DNA of 64,000 nt from Bacillus alkalicellulosilyticus (GTDB lineage: Bacteria > Bacillota > Bacilli > Bacillales > Bacillaceae_F). Both the position numbers and the translations under genes were made by a program. Location of the stretch: NCBI RefSeq assembly GCF_002019795.1, contig NZ_KV917381.1, positions 1,175,210-1,239,209 of the forward strand, written 5' to 3'. A model generated the notes under the pieces. The model ran no database searches, was not told where the DNA came from, and saw only the letters and a list, made by a program, of their open reading frames with translations. Position 1 is the stretch's first letter, and each line of letters begins with the position of its first letter. Shown here in pieces: positions 15,698-23,210 of the stretch.

Positions 15698-17371
15698 GTG
15701 AAGAATATTGTAAGAGATATAAGTGAATTAACTGATAGTCGTGAACTTCTAGAATCAAAACCACACCCATTTGTTCCGATTTTTATTACTATATTTGTGT
15801 TATTACTCTTTTCCGCCTTAACCTGGTCATTTTTTGGAGAAATTGATGAAGTTGCCAAAGCCTCAGGAATGGTCCGTCCCAATGAAAGTGTAAGTACGGT
15901 ACAGGCACCTGTATTTGGGCAAATTGAAGAGGTGTTTTTTAATGAGGGGCAATGGGTTGAAAAAGGGGAAATCCTGTTCACTCTAGACAAAGAAGAACTC
16001 GAAAAAGAACTAGACATGAGATTAGCAGAAATGACTGAGGCAGAAGAGGAAATTGAATTATTACAATTATATAAGAAAAGCATTGAGACGAATGAAAACT
16101 TGTTTTCCACTCAAACTGAGCGTACTACGTATTATTATGATTTAGTAGATCAATTCTTTTTACAATCTCAACAAATTGATGCCGAGTTAAAAGCGACTCA
16201 GTTAGAGTTAAGTCAGGCAAAGAATGAGTTAGAACGTTCAAAAGGGTTAAGCAATGCAACCCTTGAAGGTCAACAACGAGAAGAAAAACAAATAAAAAGA
16301 AATCTGGAACTTGAGAAAGAGAATTTACTATCTTCTCTTGATGGTGTGCTTGGGGAACTACAAGAAGAAGAGATATTGTTAAACGCCGTGAAACAAGACA
16401 TTGGAAAATTAACTGGTGTTAGTGAAGTACGTGCCATTCGCTACAATATGTATCAAACGCAAAAAAGCAAACTTGAAGATATGATACAAGAACAACTGAT
16501 AGTGGAGCAAAGTCAGAAACAGTTATCCAAAAATGAAGAAATTACGGCTACTCAATTTGAAAATGGAAGTAGCAAATCACTTGTAAAGGAAATAGAAGAT
16601 TTAGAAAATCAATTTAAGATGGAAATTCATCTTAATCTTGAACAACTGACGAACCAAAAAAAGCAGCTTGAAGAAAATATTAACCTAGTAAACGAACAAA
16701 TGACAGTTACTAGAGATGATGAAGCCATTCGACTGCAACGAGAGCATGTTTCTCAGCAGCAAGAAGATATAAAAGAGCAAGAACAAATGCTCACCGAGAC
16801 AGGGACACTTATGAAGAAACAGTTTGAAATGAATACCACTGTAGAGATTAATACAGCAATTCGTGAACAAACTCAATATGTAAAAACCCTACAGGAAACA
16901 ATTAATCAACTTCAGTTTACTGTTGAAAACAGAAATATCATCGCTCCTACTAGCGGAATTGTGAATGTACTAAAGGAACTTACAACAGGAGAGTTTGTTC
17001 AATCTGGGGATAATATAGTTGCAATCATACCAGATGACGAATCTGAATTTTTGATGAGCATTGTAGTTCCTAATCATGAAATTGGGAAAATCTCTATTGG
17101 TCAACCAGTTAATTTTCACTTTACTGCGTTTCCTAAGCAAAATTTTGGACATATCACAGGAGAAATAAAATCTATTAGTTCTGATTCAATTATCCACCAG
17201 GAAGGAATCAGTTATTATACGGTAGAAGCCATTATTCAAAAAGAACCACTTGTGAACCGTAAAGGACAAGAAGGTGAAGTGAAAGTTGGGATGACAGCGG
17301 ATGCGTTTGTAATTGTTGACACAAAAAAAGTAATTCACTACTTACTTGAAAAGATTAATATGAAAGACTAA
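15698..17371 (+). CDS. HlyD-family secretion adaptor for the PCAT exporter
   Basis: A 557-residue membrane-fusion-type protein starting at GTG 15698 with GAGGTG upstream. One N-terminal membrane anchor (about residues 27-47) is followed by a biotinyl-lipoyl-like segment (GQIEEVFFNEGQWVEKGEILF). A long coiled-coil hairpin rich in Glu, Gln and Leu covers about residues 100-400. The second lipoyl half (IIAPTSGIVNVLKELTTGE) and a C-terminal beta-barrel complete it. It partners the exporter 11 bases upstream, as in bacteriocin secretion systems of Gram-positive bacteria. The coiled coil is longer than in typical MesE/LcnD-like adaptors. Confidence 0.9.
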   Translation: MKNIVRDISELTDSRELLESKPHPFVPIFITIFVLLLFSALTWSFFGEIDEVAKASGMVRPNESVSTVQAPVFGQIEEVFFNEGQWVEKGEILFTLDKEELEKELDMRLAEMTEAEEEIELLQLYKKSIETNENLFSTQTERTTYYYDLVDQFFLQSQQIDAELKATQLELSQAKNELERSKGLSNATLEGQQREEKQIKRNLELEKENLLSSLDGVLGELQEEEILLNAVKQDIGKLTGVSEVRAIRYNMYQTQKSKLEDMIQEQLIVEQSQKQLSKNEEITATQFENGSSKSLVKEIEDLENQFKMEIHLNLEQLTNQKKQLEENINLVNEQMTVTRDDEAIRLQREHVSQQQEDIKEQEQMLTETGTLMKKQFEMNTTVEINTAIREQTQYVKTLQETINQLQFTVENRNIIAPTSGIVNVLKELTTGEFVQSGDNIVAIIPDDESEFLMSIVVPNHEIGKISIGQPVNFHFTAFPKQNFGHITGEIKSISSDSIIHQEGISYYTVEAIIQKEPLVNRKGQEGEVKVGMTADAFVIVDTKKVIHYLLEKINMKD

Positions 17372-17386
17372 CCAATAGTCGGTGTC

Positions 17387-17400
17387 CGCCAAAAATGGCG
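17387..17400 (+). promoter_or_regulatory. Com-box-like palindrome, site 5 (graspetide promoter)
   Basis: CGCCAAAAATGGCG, perfect dyad, immediately followed by CGTTAGCGCC, so that GGCG-CGTTA-GCGCC is a second overlapping inverted repeat. A TAGTAT -10-like hexamer (17445-17450) lies 51.5 bases from the centre. It drives the TTxxxxEE peptide gene. Confidence 0.68.
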
Positions 17401-17510
17401 CGTTAGCGCCGTAAGATGTCGGTGATAGATTCATAGTGATGTACTAGTATAAAAGTAACAACTAGTTTAAACCTTGAAAAAAAATCTAGTAATGAGAGAG
17501 GGTATTAAAG

Positions 17511-17756
17511 ATGAAATTGAAATTTGACAACAGTCAAGCAGAGGTAATTGAAGCACATTTTGGAGTTAAGGCTAGTTCATTCGAAGTAAATGACAAAGAG
17601 TTACGTGAGGTAAATGGAGGTTGTTATACGACGATGGCGATTGGTGAAGAGGATGGTAGCTTTGACCCAAGCCTACCGATTATCCCTATTAGACCGATTA
17701 AACCAATTGAGGTAACGACCATGGCGATTGGAGAAGAAGACGGCGGTATTATATAA
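17511..17756 (+). CDS. Graspetide-like precursor with double-glycine leader and two TTxxxxEE cores
   Basis: An 81-residue peptide. The leader ends KELREVNGG at Gly36-Gly37, matching the leaders of the two bacteriocin peptides. The rest contains TTMAIGEEDG twice (Thr40-Thr41 with Glu46-Glu47; Thr69-Thr70 with Glu75-Glu76), separated by a Pro/Ile linker PSLPIIPIRPIKPIEV. TTxxxxEE is the core motif of plesiocin-type (group 2) omega-ester peptides, in which Thr side chains are joined to Glu by an ATP-grasp ligase. Such a ligase follows at 17854. Each repeat could carry two ester bonds. A GG-leader directing a graspetide to a C39 exporter is unusual. GAGAGGGT precedes ATG 17511. Confidence 0.85.
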   Translation: MKLKFDNSQAEVIEAHFGVKASSFEVNDKELREVNGGCYTTMAIGEEDGSFDPSLPIIPIRPIKPIEVTTMAIGEEDGGII

Positions 17757-17790
17757 ACATTTTCTATATTTTGTTGCTTGGAAGTGATTC

Positions 17791-17828
17791 AGCGTCTCAG
17801 AAAAATGATTTTCTGAGACGCTCCTTTA
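17791..17828 (+). terminator. Hairpin between graspetide precursor and ligase (partial terminator)
   Basis: AGCGTCTCAGAAAA-ATGA-TTTTCTGAGACGCT is a perfect 14-bp stem followed by CCTTTATA. The weak T run suggests partial termination, which would give much more precursor than ligase mRNA, or 3'-end protection of the precursor message. Confidence 0.65.
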
Positions 17829-17853
17829 TAAGAATGATGAAAAGGTGAAAAAT

Positions 17854-19023
17854 ATGACGTTACTAATTGTAAATCCAATGAATGATGTACATTGTAGACA
17901 TATGATTTCATTACTACAAGAGAAAAAAATCAGTTATATAGAAGTAAGTTCACTTTCAGAAAATGACCTGGCTTTTTATGAGGACTCGTTATTTTATAAT
18001 GGGAAATCTATTATGGAACAAAGAATTCAAGGGGTTTACTTTAGGAGTGTATTACAAGATCCAGAGGAAATCAATATAACCGATGAAGCCTTGCAGTATA
18101 ACAGAAAAGTTCAGTTCTCAGCTCAAAACGAAGTCGTGAAAGCGTGGTTATCTATCCTTCACGATAACAGGTTTCCCGTCATAAACCCTCCAAGAAATTA
18201 TGCTAAATTTTATCAATTGTATAAATTACGGAACCATGGAATACCCATGCCTAAAACGTGTGTGACTTCATCTGTAGATGTTGCTCATCGTTTTATTATG
18301 AATAATAAGAGCACCGTGTGTAAACCTTTATCAGGTGGAAGTTACTGTCAAAGAGTCACCACAAGCTTACTCGAACGAATCCATCTTATTGAAAATGAAC
18401 CTGTTATATTTCAAGAAGAGATTGTCGGTGAGGATGTCCGTGTTAACATGCTTGATGGAATAGTCTTATCTTCTCATATTATAAAAAAATCAAACAAAGA
18501 AATATTAGATTATCGAACAGACCCCAATTACCATGGGGGAAATGCAGAATATGAAGAAGTTCGTTTGCCAGAGGATGTACTTACATTTTGTGATAAAGCG
18601 ATGAAGTTATTAGGATTAACATTTAGCGGAATTGACTTGCGTAAAATGAAGGATGGAAGATATGTCTTATTAGAATGTAATAGTATGCCAGCCTTTTTAG
18701 ATATAGAGTTAAAAACTGGAGCTCCAATTACAGAACGAATCATTGATTATTTACAAAGTAAACCATTAGTTACTCCAACCATAACTGACAAGCATATTAC
18801 CGTTTCAAAGAAAAAACAGATTAACCAAAAAGGAGAATCATTATTTGACTACTATGAAGTCATGAAAGAGTGGAGTGAAAGAGCAAACTCCGCCACTAAT
18901 AGAATAGTTATCCCCCTAAATGAAGAACAGAAACAAAAATTGTATCTAGAAACGGGGAAGATAAATGAATATATGGAAATTGAAAAGAAAGACGATACAT
19001 TGAAAATTATCGGTGTGTGGTAA
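17854..19023 (+). CDS. ATP-grasp ligase, graspetide synthetase type
   Basis: A 389-residue ATP-grasp enzyme. ATP-binding lysines lie in TVCKPLSGGSY, hinge-region FQEEIVGEDVRVNML follows, and the metal-binding motif is near YVLLECNSMPAF (Glu and Asn). The fold and length fit peptide macrocyclases of the MvdC/MvdD/plesiocin ligase type, which join Thr/Ser or Lys side chains to Asp/Glu. Its position right after the TTxxxxEE peptide gene makes it the likely modifying enzyme. It starts at ATG 17854 with AAAGGTGA; GTG 17845 is an alternative. A C-terminal extension of about 80 residues after the metal site is of unknown use. Confidence 0.85.
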   Translation: MTLLIVNPMNDVHCRHMISLLQEKKISYIEVSSLSENDLAFYEDSLFYNGKSIMEQRIQGVYFRSVLQDPEEINITDEALQYNRKVQFSAQNEVVKAWLSILHDNRFPVINPPRNYAKFYQLYKLRNHGIPMPKTCVTSSVDVAHRFIMNNKSTVCKPLSGGSYCQRVTTSLLERIHLIENEPVIFQEEIVGEDVRVNMLDGIVLSSHIIKKSNKEILDYRTDPNYHGGNAEYEEVRLPEDVLTFCDKAMKLLGLTFSGIDLRKMKDGRYVLLECNSMPAFLDIELKTGAPITERIIDYLQSKPLVTPTITDKHITVSKKKQINQKGESLFDYYEVMKEWSERANSATNRIVIPLNEEQKQKLYLETGKINEYMEIEKKDDTLKIIGVW

Positions 19024-19052
19024 GCACAATTTTTAAGTAGGGGGTAATTTAA

Positions 19053-19304
19053 ATGAAAAAGGCTGACCAGTTGTCTTTGCTATTTTTATTATCTTTATTA
19101 TTTGGTGTGATCCTCCCTGAAATCATAAGGGCAACTGCAAACTTTTTTTTTGTTATTTCTTCCTTACTATGTATTTATTTTGTATTCTTATATATGAAGC
19201 AAGGTAAGACAATTAAGGTCGATTTTTTTATTTTATATTTTGTCTGCTCCCTTTATATTCTAGCAAACTCACTATATCAACTTTTAAAGACTAGTGTATT
19301 GTAA
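19053..19304 (+). CDS. Small membrane protein, 83 aa, unknown
   Basis: Three hydrophobic segments (about residues 8-24, 28-46 and 57-78) with little between them. GTAGGGGGT precedes ATG 19053, 29 bases after the ligase gene, so it is probably co-transcribed. No family recognised. Placement suggests self-protection or help in peptide processing; this is inferred only from position. Confidence 0.6.
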   Translation: MKKADQLSLLFLLSLLFGVILPEIIRATANFFFVISSLLCIYFVFLYMKQGKTIKVDFFILYFVCSLYILANSLYQLLKTSVL

Positions 19305-19326
19305 TGTAGGAAAGGAAGTGCTATTC

Positions 19327-20052
19327 ATGTCAGAACCAGTTAAAGTAGAAGGGGTAGATGCTCCAAAAGAAAAACCTGAGGTAAGCTTTGGGTGGAAACA
19401 TTTGATTTTATTTATTTTAGCTTACTTAGGGATTAATATTATCTTTGGTTTACTCTTTGGAATTGTAGATGTGATTTCAGGTGGAAACTTGATGTTAGAT
19501 ACGATATTATCTGGGTATAATGCGTTGTTATATGATGGTGTCGTTTTTGTATTAGCCATCTTATTATTTAAAAGTGTCCGCACATTTTTAAGGCCATTGT
19601 TTTCTTTAGCCCCTTTTAAAAAAGGAATAACGTATCTTTATCTCCTTGCTAGTGTCGTGTTACTATTTTCTTCCCAATATTTAATTATTGGTGTTTTAGG
19701 GTGGGAAAATCCATCAGCCACAAATGATTTAATACTAGGTGATTTTAGTATAGAATGGGTATCGATTCTGCTATTGTTTAGTGCCACTGCCCTGTTAACA
19801 CCGGTTAAAGAGGAAATCCTATATAGGGGAATTATTCATCACTTTTTAGAGAAAAGGTATCACTTTTTAGTCGGATTAATTGTTTCTTCTCTAATTTTTG
19901 GATTGTTGCATTTAGGCTATCCGTTAACAGCTACTCTTATGGGGATGGTGTTTGTTATTCTATTTAAACTGACTCGGTCCCTGATGGTGCCGATTGTATT
20001 GCATATTGTTTGGAATGCATATGCGGTTATCGTATTACTACAAACTTTCTAA
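19327..20052 (+). CDS. CPBP family intramembrane metalloprotease (CAAX/Abi)
   Basis: A 241-residue polytopic membrane protein with the CPBP motifs: EEILYRG (EExxxR), FGLLHLGYP (FxxxH) and HIVWNAY. The family includes the CAAX prenyl proteases and bacteriocin-associated proteins involved in self-immunity or in peptide processing. ATG 19327 follows AGGAAAGGAAG; the upstream TTG in the same frame lies in the previous gene. It is the last gene of the accessory block and is followed by a strong terminator. Possible roles are immunity to the exported peptides or maturation of the prenylated ComX pheromone; neither is proven. Confidence 0.85.
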   Translation: MSEPVKVEGVDAPKEKPEVSFGWKHLILFILAYLGINIIFGLLFGIVDVISGGNLMLDTILSGYNALLYDGVVFVLAILLFKSVRTFLRPLFSLAPFKKGITYLYLLASVVLLFSSQYLIIGVLGWENPSATNDLILGDFSIEWVSILLLFSATALLTPVKEEILYRGIIHHFLEKRYHFLVGLIVSSLIFGLLHLGYPLTATLMGMVFVILFKLTRSLMVPIVLHIVWNAYAVIVLLQTF

Positions 20053-20068
20053 TTAGATTCATTATGTA

Positions 20069-20113
20069 GAGGCAGGGTAAAAGGTATATAAAACCTTTTG
20101 TCCCTGCCTCTCT
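20069..20113 (+). terminator. Rho-independent terminator
   Basis: GAGGCAGGGTAAAAGGT pairs with ACCTTTTGTCCCTGCCTC. It ends the graspetide/CPBP unit and abuts the first copy of a 72-bp repeat. Confidence 0.8.
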
Positions 20114-20177
20114 TTAGAAAAGAGGCATCGCTCCAGACCATTGCTTCGCCAAACGAAAAGGAAAACCACCTTTTCGT
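20106..20177 (+). repeat. 72-bp direct repeat, copy 1
   Basis: This segment is repeated at 20228-20299 with a single mismatch (CCAGACC against CCAGGCC). It contains the hairpin CAAACGAAAAGG-AAAACCA-CCTTTTCG. Confidence 0.9.
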
Positions 20178-20227
20178 GGAAGAAAAAAAAACAATGGCCC
20201 CGCTCTGCGCAGAGAGGAGAAAGGCAC

Positions 20228-20299
20228 GCCTCTCTTTAGAAAAGAGGCATCGCTCCAGGCCATTGCTTCGCCAAACGAAAAGGAAAACCACCTTTTCGT
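20228..20299 (+). repeat. 72-bp direct repeat, copy 2
   Basis: Second copy, 122 bases downstream of the first. Here the stem is longer (GCCAAACGAAAAGG with CCTTTTCGTTTGGC, extending to 20304) and may serve as terminator for the convergent gene on the minus strand. The sequence style resembles the structured repeats at 42.3, 45.9 and 56.9 kb. Confidence 0.85.
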
Positions 20300-20304
20300 T
20301 TGGC

Positions 20305-20988
20305 TTATATATTAATTACGATGTCGCTTGTTTCTCGGAGGTTGGCTACAAGGGTTTCGACTTCTGCCATTAGTTTTTCGTTCTTTACTTGTGCTTCAAT
20401 TATTTCTCTTTCTTCTTCTAAATCAGGTGTTTCTTCAAATTCTTCGCCGTACATTGCAACTATTTCATCAAAATAGTCTTGAACTTCTTCTTCTGTCACT
20501 GTAATGTCGGTTTGAAGTTCTTCAAAATATTTTCCGATTAGCATTTGAATACGAATATCATCTTCAATTTCAGCCAGTGTTAAGTCTTGTTCTTCAAGGT
20601 ATGCTACAAACTCTTCATCTGACTCGAATTGAGCTTGGTCTTTTAGTAGTTCAAGTTGTTCAGACACTTCTTCTTGGCTAACCTCAATACCTTTTGCTTC
20701 GGCATCTTGCACAACTAACTTTTGGTCAATTAATTGCTCTAACGCTTGTTCTTCAAGAAATTGACGAGTGTCTTCTTCCACTTCAGTCGTCAAATCAACA
20801 CCAGTTCTTAATGCCATCGCTTGAATCGCATATTCAAAATCACTTCTAAAAATGGAGTCCCCATTTACGCTTGCAATGACTTCATTGTCATGAGTGGCTT
20901 GTCCAGCTTTTTCTTCGCCTGTTCCACATGCAGCAACAAATGCTAGTGTAATTAGAATCAGTAACGTAGTAATAAAATGTTTTTTCAA
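20305..20988 (-). CDS. SurA N-terminal domain lipoprotein (no PPIase domain)
   Basis: A 227-residue lipoprotein. The signal peptide ends with the lipobox FVAAC, Cys21 being lipidated. The mature part is a SurA/PrsA N-domain, helical and very acidic (repeated EEVSEQLE, EEEVQDYF patterns), followed by a short C-terminal helix. The parvulin isomerase domain of PrsA is missing, and the protein is shorter than PrsA (54515-55408). It is likely a chaperone at the membrane-wall interface. Monocistronic. Whether it helps secretion of the peptides encoded upstream is unknown. Confidence 0.88.
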   Translation of the reverse strand: MKKHFITTLLILITLAFVAACGTGEEKAGQATHDNEVIASVNGDSIFRSDFEYAIQAMALRTGVDLTTEVEEDTRQFLEEQALEQLIDQKLVVQDAEAKGIEVSQEEVSEQLELLKDQAQFESDEEFVAYLEEQDLTLAEIEDDIRIQMLIGKYFEELQTDITVTEEEVQDYFDEIVAMYGEEFEETPDLEEEREIIEAQVKNEKLMAEVETLVANLRETSDIVINI

Positions 20989-21263
20989 AAAAATACCCCT
21001 TTCATTCTTTCATTAGGTGCCATTGTATCATAATAGAGGAATAATTGATAATGAATTCGCTTACATTCACTTGAGAGTTCGACCTAGTTTTCAAAAATCG
21101 TACAAATTTACAAATGAATAAAAAGCGTAGGTGTCACGTTTTGCTCAGTATGGACTTAAAGTATCATTTGTTTTTAAAAAAGTATGTAAAATGCTATAAT
21201 TTCCTAGGCATATAATAGGATAGTATATATTATAGGAAACAGTCGGATAGGAGAGGCTATGAT

Positions 21264-21758
21264 TTGTGGGAAACAATAAGCATGTATGTCAGTATATTCG
21301 TCATGGCTGCAACACCTTGGCTTGAATTGTTAATTGTTATACCGATTGGAATTGGGCTTAAGCTAAATCCAATAATGGTAGCCATTGTTACATACATTGG
21401 AAATGCCTTACCGGTTTTTATTATTGTCTATTTATCAGAGTCGATAAAGCGTTGGTATCAGCAAAGAAAAGCAAGAAAAGCCGAGAATAAAGAAGACGGT
21501 GAAGAGACGCGTCCGAAGAAAAAAGGGAAAAGAAATGAAAGAGGTAAGCGTATTTTTGCTTCGTATGGGTTAATTGGGTTGGCTTTTTTAGGACCTTTAA
21601 TTACAGGAATACATTTGGCAACGGTGGTCGCGATGTCTTTTAACGCTCCAAAAAACAAAATATTACTCTGGATGAATGTAAGCTTAGTGGCCTGGACCAT
21701 AGTAGTAACGATAGCTTCTTATTATGGATTAGATTTTATTCTGTCCTTTTTTAATTAA
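21264..21758 (+). CDS. Small multidrug export protein family (COG2426) membrane protein
   Basis: A 164-residue membrane protein with hydrophobic segments near residues 8-30, 33-57, 105-130 and 135-162. A highly charged cytoplasmic loop of Lys, Arg and Glu (about residues 62-98) sits between them. The N-terminal signature PWLELLIVIPIGIGL and the GPLITG motif point to the Sm_multidrug_ex family. The name is historical; transport of drugs is not established. TTG 21264 is taken as start because AGGAGAGG lies upstream and no ATG precedes the first segment. Confidence 0.82.
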   Translation: MWETISMYVSIFVMAATPWLELLIVIPIGIGLKLNPIMVAIVTYIGNALPVFIIVYLSESIKRWYQQRKARKAENKEDGEETRPKKKGKRNERGKRIFASYGLIGLAFLGPLITGIHLATVVAMSFNAPKNKILLWMNVSLVAWTIVVTIASYYGLDFILSFFN

Positions 21759-21854
21759 GGGGATATGTTTATCTAAAAATAAAAAAGCCATTGACTTTTT
21801 CTATGAATAAGATAAGATATTATAAAATTTAGAAAATTCGTTGAGGTGGAGAGA

Positions 21855-23057
21855 ATGAAATATGCTTTTTCAAAGCGTGTAAGACATTTGCAATCATCAG
21901 CTGTTCGGGATATTTTGAAGGTTGTCAATCAAGGAAACGTGATCTCATTTGCAGGTGGTTTACCTGATGAAGAATTATTTCCTATCGCAGGCCTTCAAGC
22001 AGCATTTGAAAAAACGTTTGCAAGTGGAAAGAAAGCATTGCAATATGCGGAAACGGAAGGATATTTACCGCTAAGGGATGTATTAATTGAGCGGATGAAA
22101 CGGAAAGGAATTACAAGTTATAGTGCTAATGATGTTCTTGTAACTACCGGTTCGCAGCAAGCTATTGATTTATTTTCAAAAGTTGTTTTTAATCCTGGTG
22201 ATGTGATTCTAGCGGAAAATCCAACGTATCTTGCCGCACTTCAAGTGTTTGAATCTTATGAGGCACATGTTATTGGTGTCGAGTCGGATGAACACGGAAT
22301 GATACCTGAAGACTTAGAAGAAAAAGTAAAAAGATACCGACCGAAATGTATTTATGTTGTCCCGACGTTTTCTAATCCCACAGGAAAAGTGTGGTCAATG
22401 GAACGCCGACAGCAATTACTAGCTTTGGCTCAAAAGTATCATGTTATTGTCTTTGAAGATGACCCATATGGCGACATTCAATTTAATAAAGATGAAGAGT
22501 ATGCTCCAATCGCCTCTTTAGATAAAAAGGGGACACATGTCCTATATACAAGTACGTTTTCAAAAACAGCAGTCCCTGCACTACGAACAGGTTGGATTAC
22601 TGGTCCATATCAGATTATTAGACTTATGTCTCAAGCAAAACAAGCCAATGACCTTCATTCCAATTCATTGGCTCAACAAGCTCTTTATCACCTATGCATG
22701 GATTATGATTTAGATGGTCATATTCAAATGCTCATTCGAGAGTATGATGCTCGAATGAAGTTGATGCTTGGAGAATTAGAGAAAGCGAATTTACCAGGTA
22801 TGAGTTATGTTGTACCTAAGGGTGGAATGTTCTTTTGGATTGAGTTAGATGAATCGGTTGACACGACTGATATGTTAGCAACTGCTGTAGAGCGTGGGGT
22901 TGCTTATGTCCCTGGCTCCCCTTTTTACGTAGGGAAAGGGAAAGAGAACACGCTGAGGTTAAACTTCACTCATTCAACTCCTGAAAAGATTGAAAAAGGT
23001 ATGAAGCTCTTAACGGAAGTACTGCAAGAAAATCGGCAAGAGATTATAACTCCATAA
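21855..23057 (+). CDS. PLP-dependent aminotransferase, class I/II (LysN/MocR-like catalytic domain)
   Basis: A 400-residue fold-type I aminotransferase without an N-terminal DNA-binding domain. It has the substrate-binding start SFAGGLPDEELFP, the cofactor stretch TTGSQQAIDL, VFEDDPYGDI with the PLP-binding Asp/Tyr, and the Schiff-base lysine in TSTFSKT. The family includes 2-aminoadipate and aromatic or branched-chain transaminases; the donor is not predictable. ATG 21855 is chosen because GAGGTGGAG lies before it; GTG 21846 is within that site. It is followed by a strong terminator. Confidence 0.92.
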   Translation: MKYAFSKRVRHLQSSAVRDILKVVNQGNVISFAGGLPDEELFPIAGLQAAFEKTFASGKKALQYAETEGYLPLRDVLIERMKRKGITSYSANDVLVTTGSQQAIDLFSKVVFNPGDVILAENPTYLAALQVFESYEAHVIGVESDEHGMIPEDLEEKVKRYRPKCIYVVPTFSNPTGKVWSMERRQQLLALAQKYHVIVFEDDPYGDIQFNKDEEYAPIASLDKKGTHVLYTSTFSKTAVPALRTGWITGPYQIIRLMSQAKQANDLHSNSLAQQALYHLCMDYDLDGHIQMLIREYDARMKLMLGELEKANLPGMSYVVPKGGMFFWIELDESVDTTDMLATAVERGVAYVPGSPFYVGKGKENTLRLNFTHSTPEKIEKGMKLLTEVLQENRQEIITP

Positions 23058-23059
23058 CG

Positions 23060-23106
23060 AAGCCGGGGTAAAAGGTAAAAATACTACCTTTTGTCTCGGC
23101 CTCTTG
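23060..23106 (+). terminator. Rho-independent terminator
   Basis: GCCGGGGTAAAAGGTA pairs with TACCTTTTGTCTCGGC, then CTCTTGTTTGTTT. One of several GGGxxAAAAGG/CCTTTTGTCCC-type terminators in the window. Confidence 0.85.
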
Positions 23107-23210
23107 TTTGTTTCGTCGCTTCACGTTTTACTAATAACTGACACTGGCATCTTATCTGATAAATGGTACAATAAACGAAGCTATGAAGAGATGGGAATGA
23201 GAGGATTTAA

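Noticed and set aside
15532-16110. 192-codon minus-strand frame across the exporter/HlyD junction
   Set aside because: Serine- and asparagine-rich composition typical of a reverse reading of coiled-coil DNA; no ribosome site.
20049-20373. Overlapping frames of 80-91 codons on both strands in the 72-bp repeat
   Set aside because: They translate the tandem repeat and terminators; no ribosome site and repeated sequence explains the openness.
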